64,000 bases of DNA, taken from positions 1 to 64,000 of the forward strand of contig DASXGX010000147.1 of assembly GCA_036488815.1 (NCBI GenBank), read 5' to 3'. The DNA is from Roseiarcus sp036488815 (lineage in GTDB: Bacteria > Pseudomonadota > Alphaproteobacteria > Rhizobiales > Beijerinckiaceae). The stretch's first letter is position 1. Each line of letters begins with the position of its first letter. The notes beneath the pieces were generated by a model that worked only from the letters and a program-made list of their open reading frames with translations, did no database searches and was not told where the DNA came from. The position numbers and the translations under genes were made by a program. This document shows positions 25,995-33,720 of this stretch, in pieces.

Positions 25995-27227
25995 ATGTCT
26001 GGAGAGGGAATGCTTGCGGGGCTTCGCGTCGTGGAGGCCTCGGCGTTCGTGGCGGCGCCGCTCGGCGGATTGACGCTCGCCCAGATGGGCGCCGACGTCA
26101 TCCGCATCGATCCGCTCGAAGGGGGGCTCGACTATCGCCGCTGGCCAGTGGTCCACGAGAACGTGAGCCTGTTTTGGCGCGGCCTCAACAAGTCGAAACG
26201 GTCGGTCGCACTCAACCTCGCCGATCCCGAAGGGCGAGAGATCGCCATGGCCCTCATCACCGCTGGCGGCAAGGACGCCGGCGTCTTTCTGACAAATTTC
26301 CCGCCTCGCGGCTGGCTCGACTATGACCGGCTTAAGAGCCGTAGGTCGGATTTGATCCAGGTGACGCTGCAGGGTGATCACAAAGGCGGTTCCGCGGTCG
26401 ACTACACGGTCAACGCACGCCTTGGGGTCCCCTTCATAACCGGCCTGGGTGCTGCGGACGAACCGGTCAATCATGTTCTACCGGCGTGGGACGTCGCGAC
26501 GGGACATCTCGTCGCCGTTGCGCTGCTCGCCGCGGAACGTCGCCGTAGCCGCACCGGGCAGGGCGAGCATGTGAAGCTGGCGCTTGAAGATGTCGCCCTC
26601 GCGGTGATGGATCATCTCGGTTTTCTCGCCGAGGCGCGGCTCGGCGAAATGCGCGCCCGCAATGGCAACGAGCTGTTCGGCGCCTTCGGTCGGGACTTCG
26701 TCTGCCGCGACGGCCGGCGCCTGATCGTGATCGCGTTGACGCTCAAGCAATGGCGCTCACTGGTGGAGGCGACCGACCGCGCCGAAGCGGTCTCGTCCAT
26801 CGAACGCCGTCTCGGGTTCGATCTTTCGCAGGAGGGAGACCGGTTCCGCGCACGTCGCGAACTGTCGGAGGTCGTCGGCGCATGGATCGTCGAGCGATCA
26901 TTCGCGGAGGCCGCCGAGCGGTTCGAACAATTCGGCGTCTGTTGGGCGCCGTATCAAACTCTGGCCGATCTGGTGCGCACGGACCCCGCAAGCTCGGAGC
27001 TCAACCCTTTGTTCGAACCGGTCGATCAGCCGGGGATCGGAACGCTGTTGACCGCGCGTTCCCCTCTACGTTTCGAATCCATAAGACCACTGCCAGCGGG
27101 AATGGCCCCGGCCCTCGGCGAACACACCGAAGCGGTTCTTGGCGAGATTCTTGGGGTGGATGGCGCGCAATATGCGCGGCTTCACGATCGCGGGATCGTT
27201 CGCGAGCCGCGGACGCCGCTACGTTGA
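25995..27227 (+). CDS. CoA transferase family III, 2-methylfumaryl-CoA isomerase (Mct)-like
   Basis: A 410-residue CaiB/BaiF-fold protein. The start LAGLRVVEASAFVAAPLGG, the long segment SAVDYTVNARLGVPFITG and VNHVLPAWDVATGH with the candidate catalytic Asp166 resemble Mct, the intramolecular CoA transferase that turns mesaconyl-C1-CoA into mesaconyl-C4-CoA. ATG 25995 is used; ATG 26010, with GGAGAGGG just ahead, is a close alternative. As the last gene of the operon it may move CoA between the two carboxylates of a dicarboxylic ring-cleavage product; mesaconyl-CoA itself is only one option. Confidence 0.72.
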   Translation: MSGEGMLAGLRVVEASAFVAAPLGGLTLAQMGADVIRIDPLEGGLDYRRWPVVHENVSLFWRGLNKSKRSVALNLADPEGREIAMALITAGGKDAGVFLTNFPPRGWLDYDRLKSRRSDLIQVTLQGDHKGGSAVDYTVNARLGVPFITGLGAADEPVNHVLPAWDVATGHLVAVALLAAERRRSRTGQGEHVKLALEDVALAVMDHLGFLAEARLGEMRARNGNELFGAFGRDFVCRDGRRLIVIALTLKQWRSLVEATDRAEAVSSIERRLGFDLSQEGDRFRARRELSEVVGAWIVERSFAEAAERFEQFGVCWAPYQTLADLVRTDPASSELNPLFEPVDQPGIGTLLTARSPLRFESIRPLPAGMAPALGEHTEAVLGEILGVDGAQYARLHDRGIVREPRTPLR

Positions 27228-27301
27228 ATCTCTGATCCTGGTCGAGCCGCGAAACCGGCTCGCGGCGAGTGAAACCGTGGCCGGTGATCCGCTTACGCCG
27301 A

Positions 27302-28387
27302 TTATGCCTGATCTCTCCGCGCGTCTTTGGGCGCGACGGCGCGGCGGAACAGAAAATGACCACGGTCTGTGATCATGTCCAGTTCGCCTCTGCGGACGAG
27401 GCGGTTGGCGTGCGCGAGCGTCTCCGTGAAGGCGAAGCTCATCTGGTGCGCGTCGAGTTCGCGGCGAAAGAGAAACGGAACCAGCTGCGGAATTGACCGC
27501 GGCCCCTGACCGCAGGCCTCCAGGATCAGGTCGCAGCGCTGTTCGTGGTGCGCGATCAATTCTTGCGTGCGCTCGCGCAGCCCGTGGAAAGGGCGCATGT
27601 GGCCAGGCAGAACCAGGACGTCGTTGGGAATCTCGCTCCCGAGCCAGCGTAGGCTGCGCAAATAATGGCCGAGCGGATCGCCATCCGGCTCCCCGGCCCA
27701 GACCGAGACGTTCGGCGAAATCCGCTCGAGCACCTGGTCGGCGGCGAACAGTTGCTTCTCGCTCTCGCAGTAGAGCATCACCTGTTCGGGGGCGTGTCCG
27801 TCGCCTGTGATGACGCGATACGTCCTACCGCCGAAGTTCAGGGCGTCGCCCATCACCAGGCGCCGAAAGGTGTCCGGCAAAGGATCGACCTGCCGCAGAT
27901 AGTCATGGCCGTGCGTGCAGACGACTTCGGCCGCCGCCGCGTCCATTCCGTGGCTGCTGTAGAACAGCATGTTCTGGGGCGACGACACGGCCTGGGGATC
28001 GAGCGAGATCACGCGGCAGGTCATGTAGCTGGAGAGGCTGGTCAGCAACTGGACGTTGAAGCGCTGACAGAGCCAGCCGGCGAGCCCAATGTGGTCGGGA
28101 TGGTGGTGCGTCACGAGGATTTTCGTGATGGGAAGGCCCCGTAGCGGGCCCGTGAACAGGTCGTCCCATACCTGTCGGGCCTGCGGGGTCGAAATGCCCG
28201 CATCGACGATCACCCAACCATCGTGATCCTCGATAAGATAGATGTTGACGTGATCCAGTGAGAACGGCAGCGGAAGCCGCAACCAGAGCAGCCCCGGCCC
28301 GATCTCGACGACCTCGCCGAACGCGGGCAATCTGGCAAAGGGGAAACGCAGTCCCGCGCCGGTTTCGATCTTCGACTCGCGCGACAT
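27302..28387 (-). CDS. Metallo-beta-lactamase-fold hydrolase
   Basis: A 361-residue MBL-fold enzyme. The metal signature is LVTHHHPDHIG (His94, His96, Asp98, His99), followed by a late His in VITGDGHAPEQVMLY and LVLPGHMRPFHG. ATG 28387 is taken because GAGG lies 9 nt upstream; the frame continues further upstream without a better start. The C-terminal winged-helix-like part (FAFTETLAHANRLVRRGEL) is usual in the LACTB2/glyoxalase-like branch. It is convergent with the long operon and divergent from the TetR at 28785, sharing operator site 3. Thioesterase or lactonase activity is possible. Confidence 0.78.
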   Translation of the reverse strand: MSRESKIETGAGLRFPFARLPAFGEVVEIGPGLLWLRLPLPFSLDHVNIYLIEDHDGWVIVDAGISTPQARQVWDDLFTGPLRGLPITKILVTHHHPDHIGLAGWLCQRFNVQLLTSLSSYMTCRVISLDPQAVSSPQNMLFYSSHGMDAAAAEVVCTHGHDYLRQVDPLPDTFRRLVMGDALNFGGRTYRVITGDGHAPEQVMLYCESEKQLFAADQVLERISPNVSVWAGEPDGDPLGHYLRSLRWLGSEIPNDVLVLPGHMRPFHGLRERTQELIAHHEQRCDLILEACGQGPRSIPQLVPFLFRRELDAHQMSFAFTETLAHANRLVRRGELDMITDRGHFLFRRAVAPKDARRDQA

Positions 28388-28679
28388 TTTGAAAATCCTC
28401 TTCGAGCGCTCAGTGTGGCGCTGCGCGTCGCCAGCGATGTTTTCGCGACGCCGCCGCGGCGCGCCGGCCTTGGCCGCGCGATTTGCGGCAACGTCGGCGA
28501 TCGCCTTTTCAGCGATTCGCTCCGTAGATGATCGTCGGTGAAGGCGCAACGACGATTTCAGCGACGCCGTCGGATGGCGATTCGAACGGTTGTCGCCGCG
28601 CGGCGGTTTCTGCGATCGCACGCAATTCGAGATCGGAGGCGCGGGATTGCCTCTCCCCATCGTCTGTCTATAGAAGAAG

Positions 28680-28698
28680 ACCGACGCGTCGGTTTATG
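28680..28698. promoter_or_regulatory. Shared catabolic operator, site 3 (MBL / TetR divergent region)
   Basis: ACCGACGCGTCGGT (28680-28693) is a perfect 14-nt palindrome followed by TTATG. CCGACGCGTCGGTTTATG aligns with site 1 (CCGACCCGTCGGTCTATT) at 14 or more of 18 positions. It lies between the divergent metallo-hydrolase (28387) and the TetR gene (28785), so it could serve autoregulation of that TetR. Confidence 0.6.
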
Positions 28699-28784
28699 TC
28701 AAGCCTGTTTTGCCGGCCTGCGCGATGGCGACCGCGGCGTCCGAGCTCGCGCAGGCGCGAAGAAGTGCAGAGAGGGGCAATGAC

Positions 28785-29381
28785 ATGCCGCGGGTTCGCG
28801 CAGACGATTATGAAGAGAAATACCAGTCGATTCTCGACAGCGCCGCGACACTTTTCGCTAAGGTCGGCTATCCCAGCGCCAAGCTGAACGACGTCGCCAG
28901 GCAGTGTGGCGCTTCAAAATCGATGCTGTACCACTATTTTCCGACCAAGGACGACCTGCTGCTGGCCCTGTTGACGGAGCATCTCGAACGGCTCATCGCC
29001 GATATCGAGGACGTGCTCGCCGGACGTGCGGCGCCGAAGAAGAAATTCGTCCAATTCGTCGAGACCTTTGTTGCGAAGTCCGCCCGTTCGCGGCAGCGGC
29101 ACGTCAGCGCGATGAACGACGTGAAGTTTCTGCCGCCGGACAAACAGGGGCCGGTCATCAAGCTGCAGCGCAAGGTCACATCCCTGATCGGCCAGCTGCT
29201 GCGCGAACTGAAGCCGGGTCTGCCCGACGGTGTCTATGCGCCCTACACGATGCTTCTGGTCGGCATGCTGAATTGGATCGATCTTTGGTACAAGCCATCG
29301 GGCAAGATCAAGCCTGCCGAACTCTGCGAACGCATTTCGCGCCTTTATCTGCGCGGGCTTCTGGCGGAAAAAACGGACTGA
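28785..29381 (+). CDS. TetR-family transcriptional regulator
   Basis: A 198-residue TetR regulator. The DNA-binding domain is YQSILDSAATLFAKVGYPSA followed by LNDVARQCGASKSMLYHYFP; the C-terminal helical domain (GVYAPYTMLLVGMLNWIDLWY) resembles regulators of fatty-acid, phenylacetate or aromatic-acid degradation. The ATG at 28785 follows AGAGGGG by 7 nt. Operator site 3 lies about 90 bp upstream. It is one of two related regulators here (the other at 32554-33285), and either or both could read the five palindromes. Confidence 0.85.
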   Translation: MPRVRADDYEEKYQSILDSAATLFAKVGYPSAKLNDVARQCGASKSMLYHYFPTKDDLLLALLTEHLERLIADIEDVLAGRAAPKKKFVQFVETFVAKSARSRQRHVSAMNDVKFLPPDKQGPVIKLQRKVTSLIGQLLRELKPGLPDGVYAPYTMLLVGMLNWIDLWYKPSGKIKPAELCERISRLYLRGLLAEKTD

Positions 29382-29396
29382 CGCCGGGGGCGGCCG

Positions 29397-30608
29397 TTAG
29401 CGCGCCACGACCTGTTTCAGTCCCTTGGCTGCGTCGGCGAGGTCGTCAGGCGCCGGCGACAGGTCGGATTCGATCCAGCGCTTTCCCGTCATGTAAGCCT
29501 GCGGGTCGCTGACGGCGTCGACTGCGAGCAATCGGCCGTCTCGAAAATACCAGAACGACATCGCCTGCTCGCGTGCCCCCGGGCGGGGCACGACACGGTC
29601 GTAACCCGTATTGAGCCCGGCGATTTGCAGCTTCAAGTCGTATTGGTCCGACCAGAACCAGGGCTTGGGGGCGTATGTCCTCGCGGCGCCGAGGATCGCG
29701 TCCGCGACGACGTTGGCCTGCTCGATCGCATGCGGCACGCTCTCGAGGCGGATGAGCCGGCCCTGATGGGAAAACGAAGCGCAATCGCCGGCCGCGAAGA
29801 TCGACGGATCCGACGTGCGACCCTGCGCGTCGACCCGCACGCCGTCCTCGACCAGGAGCCCGGCCTCGACCGCCAGCCGCATGTTGGGAACGACGCCGAT
29901 GCCGACGACCGCCAAATCGACCGGCAGCCTCTCGCCAGTGTCGAGTTCGGCGGCCTCGACGCGGTCGCCGCCGATGAGACGCGAAAGTCCGGCGCCCTCG
30001 CGAATGCATACGCCGCGATCGGCGTGAACGCGACGTAGGAACGCCGCGGTTTCGGCGGCGGCCACGCGTTGGAGAATGCGTGGGCTCGCCTCGACGATCG
30101 TGGTTTCGAGACCCGCGCTGACGGCCACCGCGGCGGTTTCGAGCCCGATATAGCCGCCCCCGACGATCAGAAGTTTTGCGCCCGGCTTGAACTCCGGCGT
30201 CATCGCGTCGATGTCGGCCAGAGTCCTGACGGCGTGGACGCCTGCCAGAGCGCCTCCTGTGGCCGCGGGAAGACGGCGCGGACTGGCGCCTGTGGCGAGG
30301 ACGAGCGTTTCATAGGGGACGGCGCCGGACTCGCATTCCAGCACGCGATGTTTCCGGTCGATAGCGTGCGCGGCGGCGCCGAGGCGTAGGTCGATGCCGT
30401 TGTCGCGGTAGTAGGTCTCCGCACGGAAGTAGAGCCGCTCGCGCGGCAACTCGCCCATCAGATATTTCTTCGAGAGCGGCGGTCTTTGATAGGGAGGATC
30501 GGCTTCATCACCGATCAGCACCAGCGGACCTGCGTACCCCTCGCCTCGCAGGCGCGAAGCGACGGAAAAACCTGCCTGTCCGGCGCCGACAATCACAATT
30601 CCCGTCAA
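29397..30608 (-). CDS. Ferredoxin reductase (FAD/NAD-dependent) for the Rieske oxygenase
   Basis: A 403-residue flavoprotein of the oxygenase-coupled NADH:ferredoxin reductase type. The FAD site is IVIVGAGQAGFSVASRL, followed by PPYQRPPLSKKYL; the NAD site is LLIVGGGYIGLETAAVA and the FAD-closing motif is FAAGDCASF. The start codon is TTG at 30608, preceded by GGGGGCGACTC. It is divergent from the Rieske alpha gene (30766) across a promoter with operator site 4. It would pass electrons from NADH to a ferredoxin serving the oxygenase; no ferredoxin gene is visible in the window. Confidence 0.86.
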   Translation of the reverse strand: MTGIVIVGAGQAGFSVASRLRGEGYAGPLVLIGDEADPPYQRPPLSKKYLMGELPRERLYFRAETYYRDNGIDLRLGAAAHAIDRKHRVLECESGAVPYETLVLATGASPRRLPAATGGALAGVHAVRTLADIDAMTPEFKPGAKLLIVGGGYIGLETAAVAVSAGLETTIVEASPRILQRVAAAETAAFLRRVHADRGVCIREGAGLSRLIGGDRVEAAELDTGERLPVDLAVVGIGVVPNMRLAVEAGLLVEDGVRVDAQGRTSDPSIFAAGDCASFSHQGRLIRLESVPHAIEQANVVADAILGAARTYAPKPWFWSDQYDLKLQIAGLNTGYDRVVPRPGAREQAMSFWYFRDGRLLAVDAVSDPQAYMTGKRWIESDLSPAPDDLADAAKGLKQVVAR

Positions 30609-30661
30609 GAGTCGCCCCCTTCGGCGTCAGGTTGAAACTGACCGGACGTGATCCGCGCGCA

Positions 30662-30708
30662 TTGACAAACTGCAGGACCGCATTTATAGACCGTCCGTCC
30701 GGTCTATT
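30662..30708 (+). promoter_or_regulatory. Promoter with shared operator, site 4 (Rieske oxygenase)
   Basis: TTGACA (30662-30667) and TATAGA (30685-30690) are 17 nt apart, a near-consensus sigma-70-type promoter pointing to the Rieske genes. The operator TAGACCGTCCGTCCGGTCTA (30687-30706) has 7-nt perfect arms, overlaps the -10 box and continues to CCGGTCTATT, matching the other four sites. Bound repressor would shut this promoter and could also affect the divergent reductase gene. Confidence 0.65.
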
Positions 30709-30765
30709 AATACCGCTCGACCGGCGATGTCAATGCGACGCAGAGCTGCGCGAAGGAGGTCACGG

Positions 30766-32019
30766 ATGGGCGACGGTCAACGCGCCGATTGGGATCATTT
30801 GATCCAGCCCGGCATGGTGCATGGATCGCTCTACTACGACGAAATGATCTTCAAGGAGGAGCTGGAGAAGATCTGGTTCAAGACCTGGGTCTATGTCGGC
30901 CACACCAGCGAGGTCCCCAACGCCAACGACTTCGTGACGAAATCCATCGGTCCGATGCCCGTTATCATGATCCGCAATCGCAAGGGCGAGATCGAGTTGC
31001 TTCTCAACCGCTGCCCGCATCGCGGCAATGCGGTCTGCGTTCAGGACAAGGGCAACCGCACCTCATTCACTTGCCCCTATCACTCGTGGACGTTCGCGAA
31101 CGACGGGTCCTTGATGAACTTTGCGTTCCCCGAGGGGTATGCGGGGACCGACAAGAGCAAGCTGGGTCTTTCGAAGGCGCCGCGGGTCGCGAGCTACCGG
31201 GGGTTCGTGTTCGCGTCGATGGCGGCCGAGGGGCCTTCGCTGCTAGACCATCTCGGCGGCGCAAAGCGGACGCTCGACCAAGTCTGCGACAACTCACCGA
31301 CAGGCGAGCTCAATCTCACCGCTGGGTTTCTGCGCCACAGGACCAAGGCGAATTGGAAATTCATCCTGGAGAACGAGTGCGACGGTTATCATCCCGCCTT
31401 CGTACATTCCTCGATCTTCTCCGTCTCGGACAGCGCGATCGGGTCTCTTTACGGCAACGATGCCGTCGCTGTGACCCGCAGCCTTGGCAACGGCCATACC
31501 GAGGTGGACCCGCGCCCCGAGTTTCGTAGGCGCGACGCGCCCATGAGCTGGTTCGGCGCCACGGCCGAGAGACTGCCCGAGTACGTCGCGCAGATGAACA
31601 CGGCCTACGGCGAGGAAAGGGCGCGCCAGATCATGATCGACGGCATGCCGCACGTCATGATCTTTCCGAATCTCTTCATCGCCGAAATCCAGATCTTCGT
31701 GATCCAGCCCGTTTCGGCGACGGAATCGATCCAACATGTGACGGCGATCCAGTTCAAAGATTCCTCGGAGATCAATCGGCGTCTGCGCCAGCAGACGATG
31801 GGTTCGGTCGGGCCGGCCGGTTTCTTGCTCGCTGACGACACCGAGATGTACGAACGCAATCAGCGGGGCCTCGAAATCAAATCGCCAGAATATCTCTATC
31901 TGAAACGCGGCGAACATCGCGAGCGGCGTGACGAAGACGGATTCCTGATCGGACACTCCACCGACGATCTGCCCTCGCGCGAGATCTGGAAACACTACCG
32001 CAGTCTTATGGAAGGCTGA
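30766..32019 (+). CDS. Rieske non-heme iron oxygenase, large (alpha) subunit
   Basis: A 417-residue ring-hydroxylating oxygenase alpha subunit. The Rieske [2Fe-2S] ligands are Cys83, His85 (RCPHRGN), Cys103 and His106 (FTCPYHSW). The mononuclear iron site has Asp206, His209 and His214 in NECDGYHPAFVH. ATG 30766 has GGAGG 6 nt upstream; the ATG at 30727 lies in the leader. The beta subunit gene follows after 4 bp. With the divergent reductase it forms most of a multicomponent oxygenase that would insert oxygen into an aromatic or alicyclic substrate; the ferredoxin must come from elsewhere. Confidence 0.9.
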   Translation: MGDGQRADWDHLIQPGMVHGSLYYDEMIFKEELEKIWFKTWVYVGHTSEVPNANDFVTKSIGPMPVIMIRNRKGEIELLLNRCPHRGNAVCVQDKGNRTSFTCPYHSWTFANDGSLMNFAFPEGYAGTDKSKLGLSKAPRVASYRGFVFASMAAEGPSLLDHLGGAKRTLDQVCDNSPTGELNLTAGFLRHRTKANWKFILENECDGYHPAFVHSSIFSVSDSAIGSLYGNDAVAVTRSLGNGHTEVDPRPEFRRRDAPMSWFGATAERLPEYVAQMNTAYGEERARQIMIDGMPHVMIFPNLFIAEIQIFVIQPVSATESIQHVTAIQFKDSSEINRRLRQQTMGSVGPAGFLLADDTEMYERNQRGLEIKSPEYLYLKRGEHRERRDEDGFLIGHSTDDLPSREIWKHYRSLMEG

Positions 32020-32023
32020 CACC

Positions 32024-32578
32024 ATGTCCTCAACCGAAGTCATCGCCGAGCCCGATATTCTCAAGGAATGGACCGGCAAGGGCCGCCCTTATGCGGGCGA
32101 GTTCGATCGTGACCTTCATCACGAGGTCACGCAGTTCCTCTATCGCGAGGCGCGCCTTCAAGACACGCACGACTACGACGCGTGGGAAGCGCTGTGGACC
32201 GACGACGGGATCTACTGGGTGCCGGCCAACGGGACCGACACCGATCCCGAGCGCCAGATGTCGCTGATCTACGACAACCGGTCGCGCATCGCGCTGCGGA
32301 TCCGCCAGCTCAAGACTGGCCGCCGCCATTCACAGACGCCGCCCTCGCAGCTCGCGCGGATCGTCTCGAATGTCGAACTCCTGAATGACGCCAGTACGGA
32401 TATCGCAATCGCCTGCAACATGCAGATCTTCGAAACGAACCTGCGCGGTGACACGCTCTGGGGGGCGCGATGCGAATTTCGGTTGCGGCGCGAAGCGGGA
32501 GCGCTGCGCCTCGCCTACAAGAAGGTGGTGCTGGTCAACAACAACAAGCCGCTCTACACGATCTCGTTTCTCGTTTGA
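32024..32578 (+). CDS. Ring-hydroxylating oxygenase small (beta) subunit
   Basis: A 184-residue NTF2-fold beta subunit. It shows the family pattern: HHEVTQFLYREARLQDTHDYDAWEALWTDD, then YWVPA, LIYDNRSRIALRIRQL, HSQTPPSQLARIVSNV and the C-terminal LAYKKVVLVNNN. Beta subunits stabilise the alpha3beta3 hexamer and sometimes influence substrate choice. It is spaced 4 bp from the alpha gene, and its 3' end overlaps the convergent TetR gene by 25 bp. Confidence 0.87.
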   Translation: MSSTEVIAEPDILKEWTGKGRPYAGEFDRDLHHEVTQFLYREARLQDTHDYDAWEALWTDDGIYWVPANGTDTDPERQMSLIYDNRSRIALRIRQLKTGRRHSQTPPSQLARIVSNVELLNDASTDIAIACNMQIFETNLRGDTLWGARCEFRLRREAGALRLAYKKVVLVNNNKPLYTISFLV

Positions 32579-33285
32579 TGCTTCTCGCGGCGGGCGCCTT
32601 TTCCCGCCGCCGACGTCTCCGGATTGGGACGCGCGCTCGTCCCATGGCGCTTGCCGACGTCCGCGCCGGCCCGAGGGAGGGGGGCGCCGACGGGCGGCTT
32701 GCCAAACCCGGCGATGAATGCGTCCACCGTCATGTCGGCATAGGTCTCGGGCGCGATCGGACCGGCGGGGTCGTACCAGACATAAGTGTAGTTCAGTGCT
32801 CCCAGCAGCATCATTCCATAAACCTTGCGATTTTCCGGGGTCATCCGTCCGCAATCGTCGAGGCCCGACAGCGCGTCGGTGACCAGATCGACGATTTGCT
32901 TCTGCATCTGCGTGACTTTGGCGCGGGTCTGCGGGTCGAGCTGATTCATCTCGTTCAGAAGCGTGATCTGTTCGGCCTGGTTCTGGGAGTTCATCCGCAT
33001 GAGGCGCCGCATCAGCGCGCGGAACGCAGCCATCGGCTCGTGTTCCGCCGCGGCGATCGTTTGCAGTTCCGAGAGCACCGTTTCCAGATGCGAGTTGAGA
33101 ATCTCGATGAGGATCTGTTCCTTCGAATCGAAATAGTGATAGAGGGCGCCGCGCGAGGAATTGCAGGCATTCGCAAGGTCGAGGATCGTGGTGTCGGGAT
33201 ATCCCTTGGCCGCGAACAGTTTCGCGGCCGACTTCAGGATGCTCTCCCTGACCTCGGGGTAGTTCTTGGATTGCGTGCGCGCCAT
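32554..33285 (-). CDS. TetR-family transcriptional regulator with long C-terminal tail
   Basis: A 243-residue TetR regulator. DNA-binding domain: VRESILKSAAKLFAAKGYPD followed by LDLANACNSSRGALYHYFDSK. The ligand domain ends with GMMLLGALNYTYVWYDP, similar to the TetR at 28785 (GMLNWIDLWY), so the two look like distant paralogues. The last 40 residues are basic and low in complexity, overlapping the Rieske beta gene by 25 bp, and may be an extension created by loss of an earlier stop. The gene is divergent from the ligase at 33721, with operator site 5 between them. Confidence 0.82.
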   Translation of the reverse strand: MARTQSKNYPEVRESILKSAAKLFAAKGYPDTTILDLANACNSSRGALYHYFDSKEQILIEILNSHLETVLSELQTIAAAEHEPMAAFRALMRRLMRMNSQNQAEQITLLNEMNQLDPQTRAKVTQMQKQIVDLVTDALSGLDDCGRMTPENRKVYGMMLLGALNYTYVWYDPAGPIAPETYADMTVDAFIAGFGKPPVGAPLPRAGADVGKRHGTSARPNPETSAAGKGARREKHQTRNEIV

Positions 33286-33560
33286 CGACCAATCCCCAAC
33301 GCCCCGCGAAACATCGAGGCGTATCTCACGCTGCCTTGCCCTCGATTCGGGCGGTTCGCCTCAGATATATATACGCAACCCTGCGCCCGCGAATCGAGCG
33401 CGCTCAAGAGGGGCTCCGGTCGTCTGGAGCTCACCGTCGGCGAATGGAAGGTCTGCGCGGACGGTGCGCGACGTCGCCGGACTGCCGAAGCAGGCGCTGA
33501 AGCTCTTCGGCTCCGTATGGGTAAAAGCGATAAAAGCCTTCATTTGGATGCGAGCCCTAC

Positions 33561-33604
33561 TTGACCGCCGCGGCTGTTCGGCAATAAATAGTCCGACGGG
33601 ACGG
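33561..33604. promoter_or_regulatory. Promoter with shared operator, site 5 (acyl-CoA ligase)
   Basis: In the 435-bp gap between the TetR gene (33285) and the ligase (33721), TTGACC (33561-33566) and TAAATA (33585-33590) are spaced 18 nt. The operator lies at 33587-33604; on the minus strand it reads CCGTCCCGTCGGACTATT, 16 of 18 positions the same as site 1, with the same paired A/T exchange seen in site 2. The core GTCC-GACG-GGAC is a perfect inverted repeat. I see nothing else definite in this gap. Confidence 0.6.
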
Positions 33605-33720
33605 CTTTTTAAATCAAGCGCGGCGGAACCGTCAATGCTCGTGTTAAGCGGCCGCTGGCGGAATAGCGCCGTGGGTTGGGGGCGGCGACAAAGCCACGAC
33701 GCGGCGCTCGGGAGGATGGC

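Noticed and set aside
32470..33564. 364-residue plus-strand frame across the TetR gene at 32554-33285
   Set aside because: It is antisense to a clear helix-turn-helix gene and begins inside the Rieske beta subunit gene; no ribosome site or domain.
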